Assembly: GCA_016717305.1 (NCBI GenBank)
Contig: JADKFY010000003.1
Span: forward strand, 124,001-188,000
Source of the DNA: Flavobacteriales bacterium
GTDB lineage: Bacteria; Bacteroidota; Bacteroidia; Flavobacteriales_F; PHOS-HE28
Length of the DNA stretch: 64,000 nt
Direction of reading: 5' to 3'
Within the stretch, counting starts at the first letter, position 1. Every line of letters begins with the position of its first letter. The notes under the pieces were generated by a model. It saw only the letters and a list, made by a program, of their open reading frames with translations. It did no database searches and had not been told where the DNA came from. The position numbers were made by a program, and so were the translations under genes. This document shows positions 17,030-24,569 of this stretch, one piece after another.

Positions 17030-17814
17030 ACACCTCGGGACCATATTCCGGTGATTATTTGGGCGTGCCCCTCGCAAAGCCTCGGGTCGCGCTTTCCGCT
17101 TCAAGTCCTCGCGCGGAATACCGCGCTGTGGGCTTTTCGCTTCAATCGCTCACGCGAAACGTTCTGATTCCAATTGTGGCTTCCTTCCTTTCTAGTTCGG
17201 CGATCGCACAAGACACTTTGCGCTTCAACTATCGTGACGCGAAGAATGTCCTTGCCCATCTCAGCATTGACTCCCGGACCGATTCAGTGTACTCACCTAT
17301 TCGCGGACAGGATCTACGGATGTTCCGTAACGACAGTACTGTTGTCGAGATCTATCGCGACCCAGGCTATGCGCATTTGGTCACCCGAATGATCACCAAG
17401 AGTGATAGCGCGCATTCTTGGAACTATTATCAGAACGGTCAATTGCGCCTTCATGTGATCGAAGCTGGAGAGAACTTCACTGATCTCGTCTATCACAAAG
17501 GCTACTACGAGAACGGTCAACTCCAATCTGAGCTAGACTATCATCCTCGAGGCCTTGAACTATCAGTCAGTTACTGGCCCAATGGCGCCAAGCAGTCCGA
17601 GTATCTCTGGTATCGAGGAACGATCGTTGGTGAATACACGGTGTGGCACGACAACGGCCAGATCAATATCAAGGGTCACTTCTTTGAGTTTTCATTGGAA
17701 GAAATGGAACGGCGCTTCTGCCCATCCAAAGAAGAAGGCACATGGACATACTGGTCTCCCGATGGCCGAGTTGAGAAAGTCATCAACTACAAGGATGGTG
17801 TCGAGATCAAATAG
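17026..17814 (+). CDS. MORN-repeat (YwqK-like) secreted protein with RepA in its 5' part
   Basis: 262 residues from ATG 17026. Residues ~13-43 are translated from the RepA repeat; a signal-like segment VLIPIVASFLSSSAIAQ follows it (residues ~46-62), so the natural start may have been lost or moved when the repeat entered. The C-terminal half has MORN-type units: YYQNGQLRLHV, YYENGQLQSELDY, YWPNGAKQSEYLWY, VWHDNGQINIKGHF, TYWSPDGRVEKV. Proteins of this type are often called YwqK-like antitoxins, but the name says little; a surface or periplasmic role fits the signal. It lies inside the beta-oxidation locus without obvious link to it. Confidence 0.7.
   Translation: MNTSGPYSGDYLGVPLAKPRVALSASSPRAEYRAVGFSLQSLTRNVLIPIVASFLSSSAIAQDTLRFNYRDAKNVLAHLSIDSRTDSVYSPIRGQDLRMFRNDSTVVEIYRDPGYAHLVTRMITKSDSAHSWNYYQNGQLRLHVIEAGENFTDLVYHKGYYENGQLQSELDYHPRGLELSVSYWPNGAKQSEYLWYRGTIVGEYTVWHDNGQINIKGHFFEFSLEEMERRFCPSKEEGTWTYWSPDGRVEKVINYKDGVEIK
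17061..17156 (+). repeat. RepA copy 1
   Basis: 96 bp from GGGCGTGCC to CTCACGCG. Shares head, middle (CAAGTCCTC, TGTGGGCT) and tail with copies at 17831 (inverted) and 20474. The central hairpin is GCGCGG-AATA-CCGCGC (17111-17126). Confidence 0.85.
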
Positions 17815-17830
17815 TCGAGACCCCGCACTC

Positions 17831-17927
17831 CGCGTGAGGGATAGCAGCGGAAAGCCCACAGGCCTGTCTTCAGGCCGAGGACTTGCAGCGAATAACCCGA
17901 CGGCGCGCATTTGGCGCCGGCACGCCC
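17831..17927 (-). repeat. RepA copy 2 (inverted)
   Basis: 97 bp; on the minus strand it reads GGGCGTGCC to CTCACGCG. Central hairpin stem is GGCCTG/CAGGCC with loop AAGA (plus-strand 17861-17876), different in sequence from the other copies but paired. A second hairpin CGGCGC/GCGCCG lies at 17901-17919. It sits between the MORN and KilA-N genes. Confidence 0.85.
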
Positions 17928-17964
17928 ACACTTCGACAAACTCAGAGCGACAATCGCAAGGGAG

Positions 17965-18807
17965 ATGAAGAAGCGCGCGATCAACGTCAAAGGGATCCCG
18001 GTCACCGTTGTGGAGCGGCACGAGCAGGATTACATTTCGCTCACCGACATGGTGCAGGGCTTCGAGGGCGGGAGCGCGCTCATTGAGCAGTGGCTGCGCA
18101 ACAAGGACACGGTGCTCTTCCTCGGCGTGTGGGAGCAGTTGAACAACGCCGCCTTCAATTCCCTCGAATTCGAGGGAATTGGGAACGCGGCCGGTCGCAA
18201 CAGTTTCTACCTCTCGGTGAAGAAATGGATCGATGCCACCGGTGCGATCGGGCTGCATGCGCGCGCTGGCGGGCATGGCGGCACGTATGCGCACAAGGAC
18301 ATCGCCTTCGAGTTCGGTTCGTGGCTGAGCCCGGAGTTCAAACTATACCTGATCAAGGAGTTCCAACGGCTGAAGGAAGCCGAGGCCAGCAACCAATCGC
18401 TGGAGTGGAACCTGCAGCGCACGCTGGCCAAGGTCAACTACCGCATCCACACCGATGCCATCAAGGAGCATCTCATCCCACCGGTGCTGACCAAAGCACG
18501 GATCAGCGGCGTATATGCCACCGAAGCCGACCTGCTGAACATGGCGCTGTTCGGCCTTACGGCAGTGGAATGGAAGCGAGCGAACCCTTCACTCGCTGGC
18601 AACATGCGCGACCATGCGACCTTGGAACAACTCGTTGTCCTTTCCAACATGGAGAGCATCAACGCGGTGCTGATCCAGCAGGGCCTTTCGTCATCCATGC
18701 GGCTTCAACAACTGAACGGGATCGCCATTGCGCAGATGCGCTCGCTAACCGCAAGTCGCGCAGGTGATCGGTTGCTGGCGGTCGGCAAGAAGAAATCAAA
18801 GAACTAA
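17965..18807 (+). CDS. KilA-N domain protein
   Basis: 280 residues from ATG 17965, preceded by AGGGAG. The KilA-N domain covers roughly residues 1-125: YISLTDMVQGFEGG, LIEQWLRNKDTVLFLGVWE, WIDATGAIGLHARAGGHGG and TYAHKDIAFEFGSWLSPEFK. KilA-N domains bind nucleic acid and are frequent in phages, giant DNA viruses and in scattered chromosomal copies of Bacteroidota. The C-terminal part is helical (coiled region about 120-160), unassigned. It lies between RepA copy 2 and the thiolase gene, so it is likely an acquired passenger in the locus. A 24-bp perfect palindrome lies within it at 18157-18180. Confidence 0.87.
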   Translation: MKKRAINVKGIPVTVVERHEQDYISLTDMVQGFEGGSALIEQWLRNKDTVLFLGVWEQLNNAAFNSLEFEGIGNAAGRNSFYLSVKKWIDATGAIGLHARAGGHGGTYAHKDIAFEFGSWLSPEFKLYLIKEFQRLKEAEASNQSLEWNLQRTLAKVNYRIHTDAIKEHLIPPVLTKARISGVYATEADLLNMALFGLTAVEWKRANPSLAGNMRDHATLEQLVVLSNMESINAVLIQQGLSSSMRLQQLNGIAIAQMRSLTASRAGDRLLAVGKKKSKN

Positions 18808-18821
18808 GCACACCCCTGACC

Positions 18822-19997
18822 ATGAACGCATACATCATAGCAGCATACCGCAGCGCAGTAGGCAAAGCGCCGCGCGGCAAATTCCGTTTTACCCGTCCGG
18901 ATGAATTGGGTGCGCACGTGGTGCGGCACTTGGTGGCCAGCGTGCCCGGGCTGGACAAGGAGCGCATAGACGATGTGATCGTGGGCAACGCGACGCCCGA
19001 GGCCGAGCAGGGCCTGAACATCGGGCGCATGATCAGCCTGATGGGCCTGGACACGGACAAGGTGCCGGGCATGACGGTGAACCGCTATTGCAGCAGCGGC
19101 AGCGAGACGATCGCGATCGCCAGTGCGAAGATCCACAGCGGCCAAGCCGATTGCATTGTGGCCGGTGGCGTGGAGTGCATGAGCCCGATCCCCTTCGGTG
19201 GCTGGCGCATTGTGCCGAACGCCGCGGTGGGCAAGGAGCACCCGACGTGGTACTGGGGCATGGGCCTTACCGCCGAGGCCGTGGCGCGCGACTACAAAGT
19301 GAGCCGCGAGGACCAGGATGCCTTTAGCCTGAAGAGCCACGAGAAGGCGCTGGCCGCCATCGCCGCCGGGCGTTTCAAGGACGACATTGTGCCCTTCGAA
19401 GTGGAGCGCGTGTTCCTGGATGCGAAGGAGAAGCGCCAGGTGGAGAAGTACATCGTGGACACCGATGAAGGTCCGCGCGCGAGCACGATAGAGGGCCTGG
19501 CGAAATTGCGTCCGGTGTTCGATGCGAAGGGGACGGTAACGGCGGGCAACGCCAGCCAGACCAGCGATGGCGCGGCCTTCGTGCTGGTGGTGAGCGAGCG
19601 CATGCTGAAGGAACTTGGCGTGAAGCCGATCGCGCGCCTCCTCTCCTACCACGTTGCCGGCGTGGAGCCGCGCATCATGGGCATCGGTCCGGTGGCGGCG
19701 GTGCCGAAGGCCATTGAAAAGGCCGGGCTGAAGCTGCAGGACATCGAGCAGTTCGAGTTGAACGAGGCCTTCGCAAGCCAGAGCTTGGCGGTGATCCGCG
19801 AGTTGGGACTGGACCCGAACATGGTGAACGTGAACGGCGGCGCGATCGCCATGGGGCATCCACTGGGTTGTACTGGGGCAAAGCTCTCTGTTCAACTCTT
19901 CAATGAAATGAGAAGGCGAAAGCAGAAGTATGGTGTCGTTACCATGTGCGTTGGTACCGGGCAAGGCGCGGCAAGCGTTTTTGAGTTGTTGAATTGA
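18822..19997 (+). CDS. Acetyl-CoA C-acyltransferase (3-ketoacyl-CoA thiolase)
   Basis: 391 residues, the normal thiolase length. Catalytic residues are present: Cys90 in NRYCSSGSE, the His block NGGAIAMGHPLGCTGA and the C-terminal Cys in CVGTGQGAA. It performs the last step of beta-oxidation, cleaving 3-ketoacyl-CoA with CoA. ATG 18822 follows the KilA-N gene by 14 bp, but its functional partners are the dehydrogenase/hydratase at 14240 and the acyl-CoA dehydrogenase at 21488. Codon use is strongly G/C-ending, as in those two genes, suggesting high expression. Confidence 0.95.
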   Translation: MNAYIIAAYRSAVGKAPRGKFRFTRPDELGAHVVRHLVASVPGLDKERIDDVIVGNATPEAEQGLNIGRMISLMGLDTDKVPGMTVNRYCSSGSETIAIASAKIHSGQADCIVAGGVECMSPIPFGGWRIVPNAAVGKEHPTWYWGMGLTAEAVARDYKVSREDQDAFSLKSHEKALAAIAAGRFKDDIVPFEVERVFLDAKEKRQVEKYIVDTDEGPRASTIEGLAKLRPVFDAKGTVTAGNASQTSDGAAFVLVVSERMLKELGVKPIARLLSYHVAGVEPRIMGIGPVAAVPKAIEKAGLKLQDIEQFELNEAFASQSLAVIRELGLDPNMVNVNGGAIAMGHPLGCTGAKLSVQLFNEMRRRKQKYGVVTMCVGTGQGAASVFELLN

Positions 19998-20003
19998 ACG
20001 GCA

Positions 20004-20435
20004 ATGGACAAAGACACTCAGGCGATCGTTCAGGACATCAACCGCATCGTGCAAGCGCAGGAATGGTTCGACTTCCAAGTGGTAGAGTATGTCATCGATC
20101 GCTTGGTAATCGGAGGCGGTGCTGACTTAACGTACGGTCATAGCCTTGAACTCGTCTTCGAAGAGGTCTTCTTCTATTCCGGGGTTATCACTGGTTGGCA
20201 TACGGATACCCGAAAACCCATGATCACGACTCCTGAAGGCAATGAACTGATCGAATTGAACATGCGCTTCGAGGTCCAAGCAGGCTATCAACTTTTCGTC
20301 ATCCATCCCGAGGACTTCAAGAGTAAGATCTACGTGGCTGCCATGCGACTGACTTTCAACACGGACGCCGTGTACTATTACCAAAGGGAGAACCTGAAGC
20401 AGAACGAACGCATCGCCGGATTCGTGAAGAAGTAG
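20004..20435 (+). CDS. Hypothetical protein (143 aa)
   Basis: ATG 20004 lies 6 bp after the thiolase stop. The protein is soluble, has no signal, and is rich in acidic and aromatic residues (AQEWFDFQVVEYVIDR, LELVFEEVFFYSGVITGWH). I do not recognise a family; the size and alternating strand/helix look resemble small immunity-type proteins, but this is only an impression. Codon use is less GC-rich than the thiolase, which supports it being an accessory gene. RepA copy 3 follows 39 bp later. Confidence 0.6.
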   Translation: MDKDTQAIVQDINRIVQAQEWFDFQVVEYVIDRLVIGGGADLTYGHSLELVFEEVFFYSGVITGWHTDTRKPMITTPEGNELIELNMRFEVQAGYQLFVIHPEDFKSKIYVAAMRLTFNTDAVYYYQRENLKQNERIAGFVKK

Positions 20436-20473
20436 GCTCGAAGTATGAGGCCAACAAGACATAGTGATGGTTT

Positions 20474-20567
20474 GGGCGTGCCCCTCGCAGGGCCTCGGGT
20501 CGCGCTTTCGCTGCAAGTCCTCGCGCGGGTTACCGCGCTGTGGGCTCCGCTGCCATCGCTCTACGCG
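20474..20567 (+). repeat. RepA copy 3
   Basis: 94 bp, GGGCGTGCC to CTACGCG, with central hairpin GCGCGG-GTTA-CCGCGC (20523-20538). Lies in the gap between two hypothetical genes. Confidence 0.85.
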
Positions 20568-20640
20568 AAATACACGTTGAGGATGCAAACGCGCCAGTCA
20601 TGAACGCCGGAACTCAACGCTTCTTCGAACAAGTGCCGCG

Positions 20641-21123
20641 ATGTTGCTGGCACTTCCGCCCTTCATGACATCTGCTCAGGACTGCAAATACTATGAGCAT
20701 GAAAAGCGTAAGGAGCGCCTGTGTCAGAAGGAGGCAACTCGATGGTTGAAAACGAATCACGAGCTATACGGGTTCGAACCCAGGCTCCCTCTCCATCGGT
20801 TCCAGCTTGACTATGATGAGAGCAACGAGGGTGACCTCCGGGTCTATTGCGACTATAAGAGAGGTCGATTGGATGAAGAGGACACTGTAAGCGCCGACAG
20901 TGCAAGTAGCTTGGAACAGCGCTTGGACCAAGAGCTGGCCTATCGGCTGAGTCTCTTGGAGAAAAAGGTTCCATGGAGTGAACATCATTGGATGTTCGAG
21001 CTCTATCAAGGGCTCGAGTGGCATGTGATAGAGTTCTACTTCGACATCAACACTCTTCGATTGCTCAGAGTAGAATACGTGACCGACGCATACGAACGCA
21101 AAGTGATTCGCATATCACAATGA
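20641..21123 (+). CDS. Hypothetical secreted protein (160 aa)
   Basis: ATG 20641 gives a short signal-like start (MLLALPPFMTSAQD) and a charged mature region with Cys-Lys-Tyr-Tyr early. The middle (DYDESNEGDLRVYCDYKRG) and end (WHVIEFYFDINTLRLLRVEY) look like a small alpha/beta domain. No family recognised. It begins 73 bp after RepA copy 3, like other accessory genes of this locus that follow a RepA element. Confidence 0.55.
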   Translation: MLLALPPFMTSAQDCKYYEHEKRKERLCQKEATRWLKTNHELYGFEPRLPLHRFQLDYDESNEGDLRVYCDYKRGRLDEEDTVSADSASSLEQRLDQELAYRLSLLEKKVPWSEHHWMFELYQGLEWHVIEFYFDINTLRLLRVEYVTDAYERKVIRISQ

Positions 21124-21207
21124 ATACTGAGAAGCGAGTCATCCATAGAAGACCATTCGCAGCGATCAGCCTGAAAAGCCCGGCAGCCTGTCCGTAGTTG
21201 TTCATGC

Positions 21208-21441
21208 GTGTCGAGAAAGAAGCTGTCACCCGCTGAAACCATGAGCGCCCTGCACTCCAACATCACTATTCAACTGGTAACAGATCGTTACCAGTTGCAG
21301 TCGGTTACAATTTGTAACCAACTGACTTCCGCGGTCGGGCATATCCGAGAATATCCGCAAATAGCCGAAACGTATCCGCAAACAACTACCTCAACAAACA
21401 CGTTGAACACCCAGCAGGCATTCGATCTTCTGATCGTCTGA
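21208..21441 (+). CDS. Doubtful small ORF overlapping the tandem dyads
   Basis: 77 codons; the second in-frame Met (21241) would give 66. The codons for IQLVTDRYQLQSVTICNQL coincide with two perfect or near-perfect DNA dyads, and the next ones with decamer repeats, so the ORF may be an accident of DNA structure. A small regulator is the alternative. Confidence 0.25.
   Translation: MSRKKLSPAETMSALHSNITIQLVTDRYQLQSVTICNQLTSAVGHIREYPQIAETYPQTTTSTNTLNTQQAFDLLIV
21271..21324. promoter_or_regulatory. Two abutting 27-bp dyads, candidate operator of the acyl-CoA dehydrogenase gene
   Basis: Dyad 1: CAACTGGTAAC (21271-21281), spacer AGATC, GTTACCAGTTG (21287-21297), perfect 11-bp arms. Dyad 2 (21298-21324): CAGT-C-GGTTACA, spacer ATT, TGTAACC-A-ACTG. 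Both share GGTWAC/GTWACC half-sites and are exactly 27 bp each with no gap. Position 164 bp upstream of the acyl-CoA dehydrogenase start suits a regulator site, or a structured RNA. Confidence 0.6.
21341..21380 (+). repeat. Decamer repeats ATATCCGNRA
   Basis: ATATCCGAGA, ATATCCGCAA, ATAGCCGAAA and CGTATCCGCA follow each other at ~10-bp steps, i.e. on one face of the helix. Confidence 0.6.
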
Positions 21442-21487
21442 TCTTGCGAGCGCAGCGAAGCAATCTTTCCATTATCTGATCACGACC

Positions 21488-23294
21488 ATGGCAACCGAAA
21501 CCAAGAAAGCCCTCCAAGGAGGCGAGTTCCTGATCCGCGAGAGCGACCCGCAGGACATTTTCATTCCCGAGGAATTCAACGAGGAGCAGCGCATGATCGC
21601 GCAGAGCGCCCTCGAGTTCCTGCAACAGAACGTGTGGACCCAACTGGACCGCATCGACGCCATGGAAGAGGGGCTGATGCCGAGCCTGCTGGACAAAGCG
21701 GGCGAATTGGGTTTGCTGGGCATCTCGGTGCCCGAGGACCTGGGCGGCTTCGGCAAGGACTTCGTGACCACGATGCTGGTGACGGAGGTGACCGGCGCCG
21801 GACACAGCTTCAGCGTAGCGATGGCGGCGCATACGGGCATCGGAACACTGCCGATCCTGTACTACGGCAACGAGGAACAGCGTAAGAAGTACATCCCGAA
21901 ACTGGCCACCGGCGAGTGTAAGGCCTCGTACTGCCTAACCGAGCCGAGCGCAGGTAGCGACGCGAACAGCGGAAAGACCAAAGCGGTGCTGACCGACGAT
22001 GGCAAGCACTACATCATCAACGGCCAGAAGATGTGGATCACCAACGGTGGCTTCGCGGACATCTTCACGGTCTTCGCCAAGATCGTGGACCCCAAGACCG
22101 GCAAAGAAGATGACAACCTGAGCGCCTTCATCGTGGAGAAGGATTTCGGCGGCATTACGCTGAACCCAGAGGAGAAGAAGATGGGGATCAAGGGCAGCAG
22201 CACGCGCCAAGTGTTCTTCAACGATTGCAAGGTGCCGGTGGAGAATTTGTTGAGTGAGCGCGGCAACGGCTTCAAGATCGCGGTGAACATCCTGAACATC
22301 GGCCGGATCAAGTTGGCCGGCGCGGCATTAGGCGGTGCAAAGGCCGTGGTGGACCAGAGCGTGAAGTATGCCAACGAACGTTTGCAGTTCGGCAGGCCGA
22401 TCAGCAGCTTCGGCGCGATCCGCCAGAAGCTCGCTGATCAAGCAACCTATAGCTACGTTTTGGAAAGTGCCACCTTTCGTTGCAGCAATGACATGGAGCA
22501 AGCGATCGAAGCATTGGAGGCGGCGGTGCGGACCACGCAAAGGCCTTGCTGAAAGGTGTGGAGCAATACGCGGCCGAAGCAGCGATCCTGAAAGTAGCTG
22601 GCAGCGAATGCCTGGATTACGTGTGCGATGAAGGCGTGCAGATCTATGGCGGTATGGGCTACAGTGCGGAGAGCCCAGTGGAGCGAGCCTATCGCGATAG
22701 TCGTATCAACCGGATCTTCGAAGGGACCAACGAGATCAATCGCATGTTGATCGTGGACATGTTGCTGAAGCGTGCGATGAAAGGCCAGTTGGACCTGATG
22801 GGACCGGCGATGAAAGTGGCTTCTGAACTGATGGGCATCCCTGACATGCCGGAGCCCGATGATTCCCTGCTCGGCGACGAGAAGCGCATGGTGGCGAACT
22901 TCAAAAAGGCCGTGCTGATGGTAGCCGGTGGCGCCGCGCAGAAGCTGGGCTTGGAGTTGGCGAAACACCAAGAGACGTTGATGCACACGGCAGATATGGT
23001 GATCGATACCTACCTCGCGGAGAGCACCTTGCTGCGCACCTTGAAGTTGGCCGAGTTGAATGGCGCTGATAGCGTGAAAGAGCAGGTGGCCATGTGCCAG
23101 CTCTTCATCCACGATGCGGCCGACGGATCCACAAGCACGCGAAGGAGGCCGTGAACAATTTCTCCGATGGCGATGAGCAACGCGCGATGCTGATGGGCGC
23201 CAAGCGCTTCTGCAAGAACACGAACTTGAACACTGCGGAATTACGGAAGGCGATCGCGAAGAAGATGATCGCGGAGGGGAAGTATTGTTACTGA
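21488..23294 (+). CDS. Acyl-CoA dehydrogenase, frameshifted at ~22515 and ~23127
   Basis: About 600 residues in reconstruction. Typical acyl-CoA dehydrogenase blocks: FNEEQRMIAQSALEFL, GLLGISVPEDLGGFGKDF, YCLTEPSAGSDANSGKT (flavin/substrate region), GQKMWITNGGFADIFTV, then GVQIYGGMGYSAESPVERAYRD and RINRIFEGTNEINRML, plus the ~180-residue C-terminal extension usual in the long Bacteroidota form. Two one-base losses split it: GAGGCGGCGG where GAGGCGGGCGG is expected, and GACGGATCC where GACCGGATCC is expected. Restoring them gives one protein. It catalyses the first beta-oxidation step with FAD; electrons go to ETF, which is not in the window. Confidence 0.9.
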
Positions 23295-23317
23295 CCTGCG
23301 TGACAGCGTGAAATGCG

Positions 23318-23357
23318 GTTAACCGCGACGACGCGGCGACGCGACGTTTACGCAACG
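23318..23357 (+). repeat. RepB copy 3
   Basis: GTTAACCGCGACGACGCGGC continues as GACGCGACGTTTACGCAACG. It matches the CGACG-rich elements at 14099 and 14201, so RepB brackets the whole beta-oxidation locus. Confidence 0.75.
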
Positions 23358-23370
23358 TTACATAAGAAGA

Positions 23371-23408
23371 AAGAACGCCGAAGTGGAGAGATCCGCTTCG
23401 GCGTTCTT
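23371..23408 (+). terminator. Intrinsic terminator between acyl-CoA dehydrogenase and DinB genes
   Basis: AAGAACGCCGAAG (23371-23383) pairs perfectly with CTTCGGCGTTCTT (23396-23408), a 13-bp stem with a 12-nt loop, in a convergent gap. It could serve both strands. Confidence 0.85.
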
Positions 23409-23449
23409 GTGCGCTTTACCATTTTCATGGATCAACCTAAATGGTCGGG

Positions 23450-23911
23450 TCAGGTCCGCAACAACTTCTTCAAGATCACGATCTGACCCATGTGATAGTG
23501 CGTGTGTTCAATGATGCCGTGCAGGTTGCGGTACCACGTACCATATTTCGAGTCGGCCATGTCTTGGTGCAAATGATCCTCGGGCAGTTGTTCCACCAGT
23601 GTTGCGAACCGTTCGGCGTCGCTCCATACCTTCTCTAACATGCGTTGCCAATCCACTTCGTTGGTGATCGGCGGATGTGTGAAACTGAACTTGTCGTGCG
23701 CGTCGAGTGGTCCGTCTTCCAGTACCACCAACACTGCATCGATGAAGTAGCTGATGTGGAAGGTGAGCACCGCGATGGTATTGAAGCCTTCGCGTTTGGT
23801 GGTGGCCTCCTGCCATGTGACATCCTTCAACGTATCGCGCAAATTCACGCTGGTCCAATTGCCACCGAAGTGGACTTCGCGGAAGTGTTTGGCGATCATT
23901 AATGTCATCAT
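23450..23911 (-). CDS. DinB-like protein (DUF1572 type)
   Basis: 153 residues with the DinB four-helix pattern and three metal-ligand His positions: LTFHISYFIDAVL in the middle and HTHYHMGQIVILKK near the C-terminus. DinB/YfiT proteins are metal-dependent, often thiol transferases or DNA-damage-linked proteins, but most have no known role. Start at ATG 23911; Met 23899 is another option. Single gene, convergent with the acyl-CoA dehydrogenase gene. Confidence 0.82.
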   Translation of the reverse strand: MMTLMIAKHFREVHFGGNWTSVNLRDTLKDVTWQEATTKREGFNTIAVLTFHISYFIDAVLVVLEDGPLDAHDKFSFTHPPITNEVDWQRMLEKVWSDAERFATLVEQLPEDHLHQDMADSKYGTWYRNLHGIIEHTHYHMGQIVILKKLLRT

Positions 23912-24043
23912 GGAATGCAGAAATTATTCCTGAACCTTCGTCGGGCTGGATCGCGCTGGACACAGCGGCAAATTTCTAACAGTTAACCAACCTGCCGCCC
24001 TCGACCGGACCTGTTCCTGTTCGACCTTTCGAGTTGCGCGGAC

Positions 24044-24496
24044 CTACTGGCCCATCACCTTCTTGAGCTGTTCCAAAGCCGCCGGGTCCATTCCTTCGAG
24101 ACCCTCCATGCCACCTTCCATCATCATGGCCTCCATGCCGAGCTTCGCGATCCGTGGACCGTAGGTCTGACCGATGGTATTGAACTCCGTCCAGCACTTG
24201 ATCCCGAGGGCTTTCTCACCACGCTCTTGGATCCGCATGCTCAGGTCACTTGCTTTGGCAGAGAACTTCTCTTGCTGTTCAGGATCGATCTTCTTGTTGG
24301 CGACCATGCCCGCGAGCGCACCTTCGTAATCGGCCATCAGATCGCGGAACTCACCTACGAGCGGGTCGCATTCAGCAGCTTCGTTCAACACTCGCTCCTC
24401 CTTTTGATCAGGCGTTTCATTCGCCGGCTCGCTGGAGCAAGCGGTAAGGATCATGATGCAAGTAGCGATAAGAGGAAGACGGATACGGATGGTCAT
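24044..24496 (-). CDS. Hypothetical lipoprotein
   Basis: 150 residues from ATG 24496. Signal with lipobox LTAC (TCIMILTACSSEP) and an acidic linker after the Cys, then a helical region (LVGEFRDLMADYEGALAGMV; EQQEKFSAKASDLSMRI) and a Met/Gly-rich C-terminus (EAMMMEGGMEGLEGMDP). Helix propensity suggests a small helical bundle in the periplasm. No family recognised. It follows the efflux operon in the same direction, 73 bp after TolC. Confidence 0.7.
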   Translation of the reverse strand: MTIRIRLPLIATCIMILTACSSEPANETPDQKEERVLNEAAECDPLVGEFRDLMADYEGALAGMVANKKIDPEQQEKFSAKASDLSMRIQERGEKALGIKCWTEFNTIGQTYGPRIAKLGMEAMMMEGGMEGLEGMDPAALEQLKKVMGQ

Positions 24497-24569
24497 GGTG
24501 GGCGTTTTATGTGCTACGAAGATGGGTGATCCTCGTGAACCCATCAACATGACGTATAGCCGGCGTCTA

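Noticed and set aside
17061..20567. RepA copies as CRISPR or IS ends
   Set aside because: Only three copies, not regularly spaced, no spacers, no cas or transposase gene nearby.
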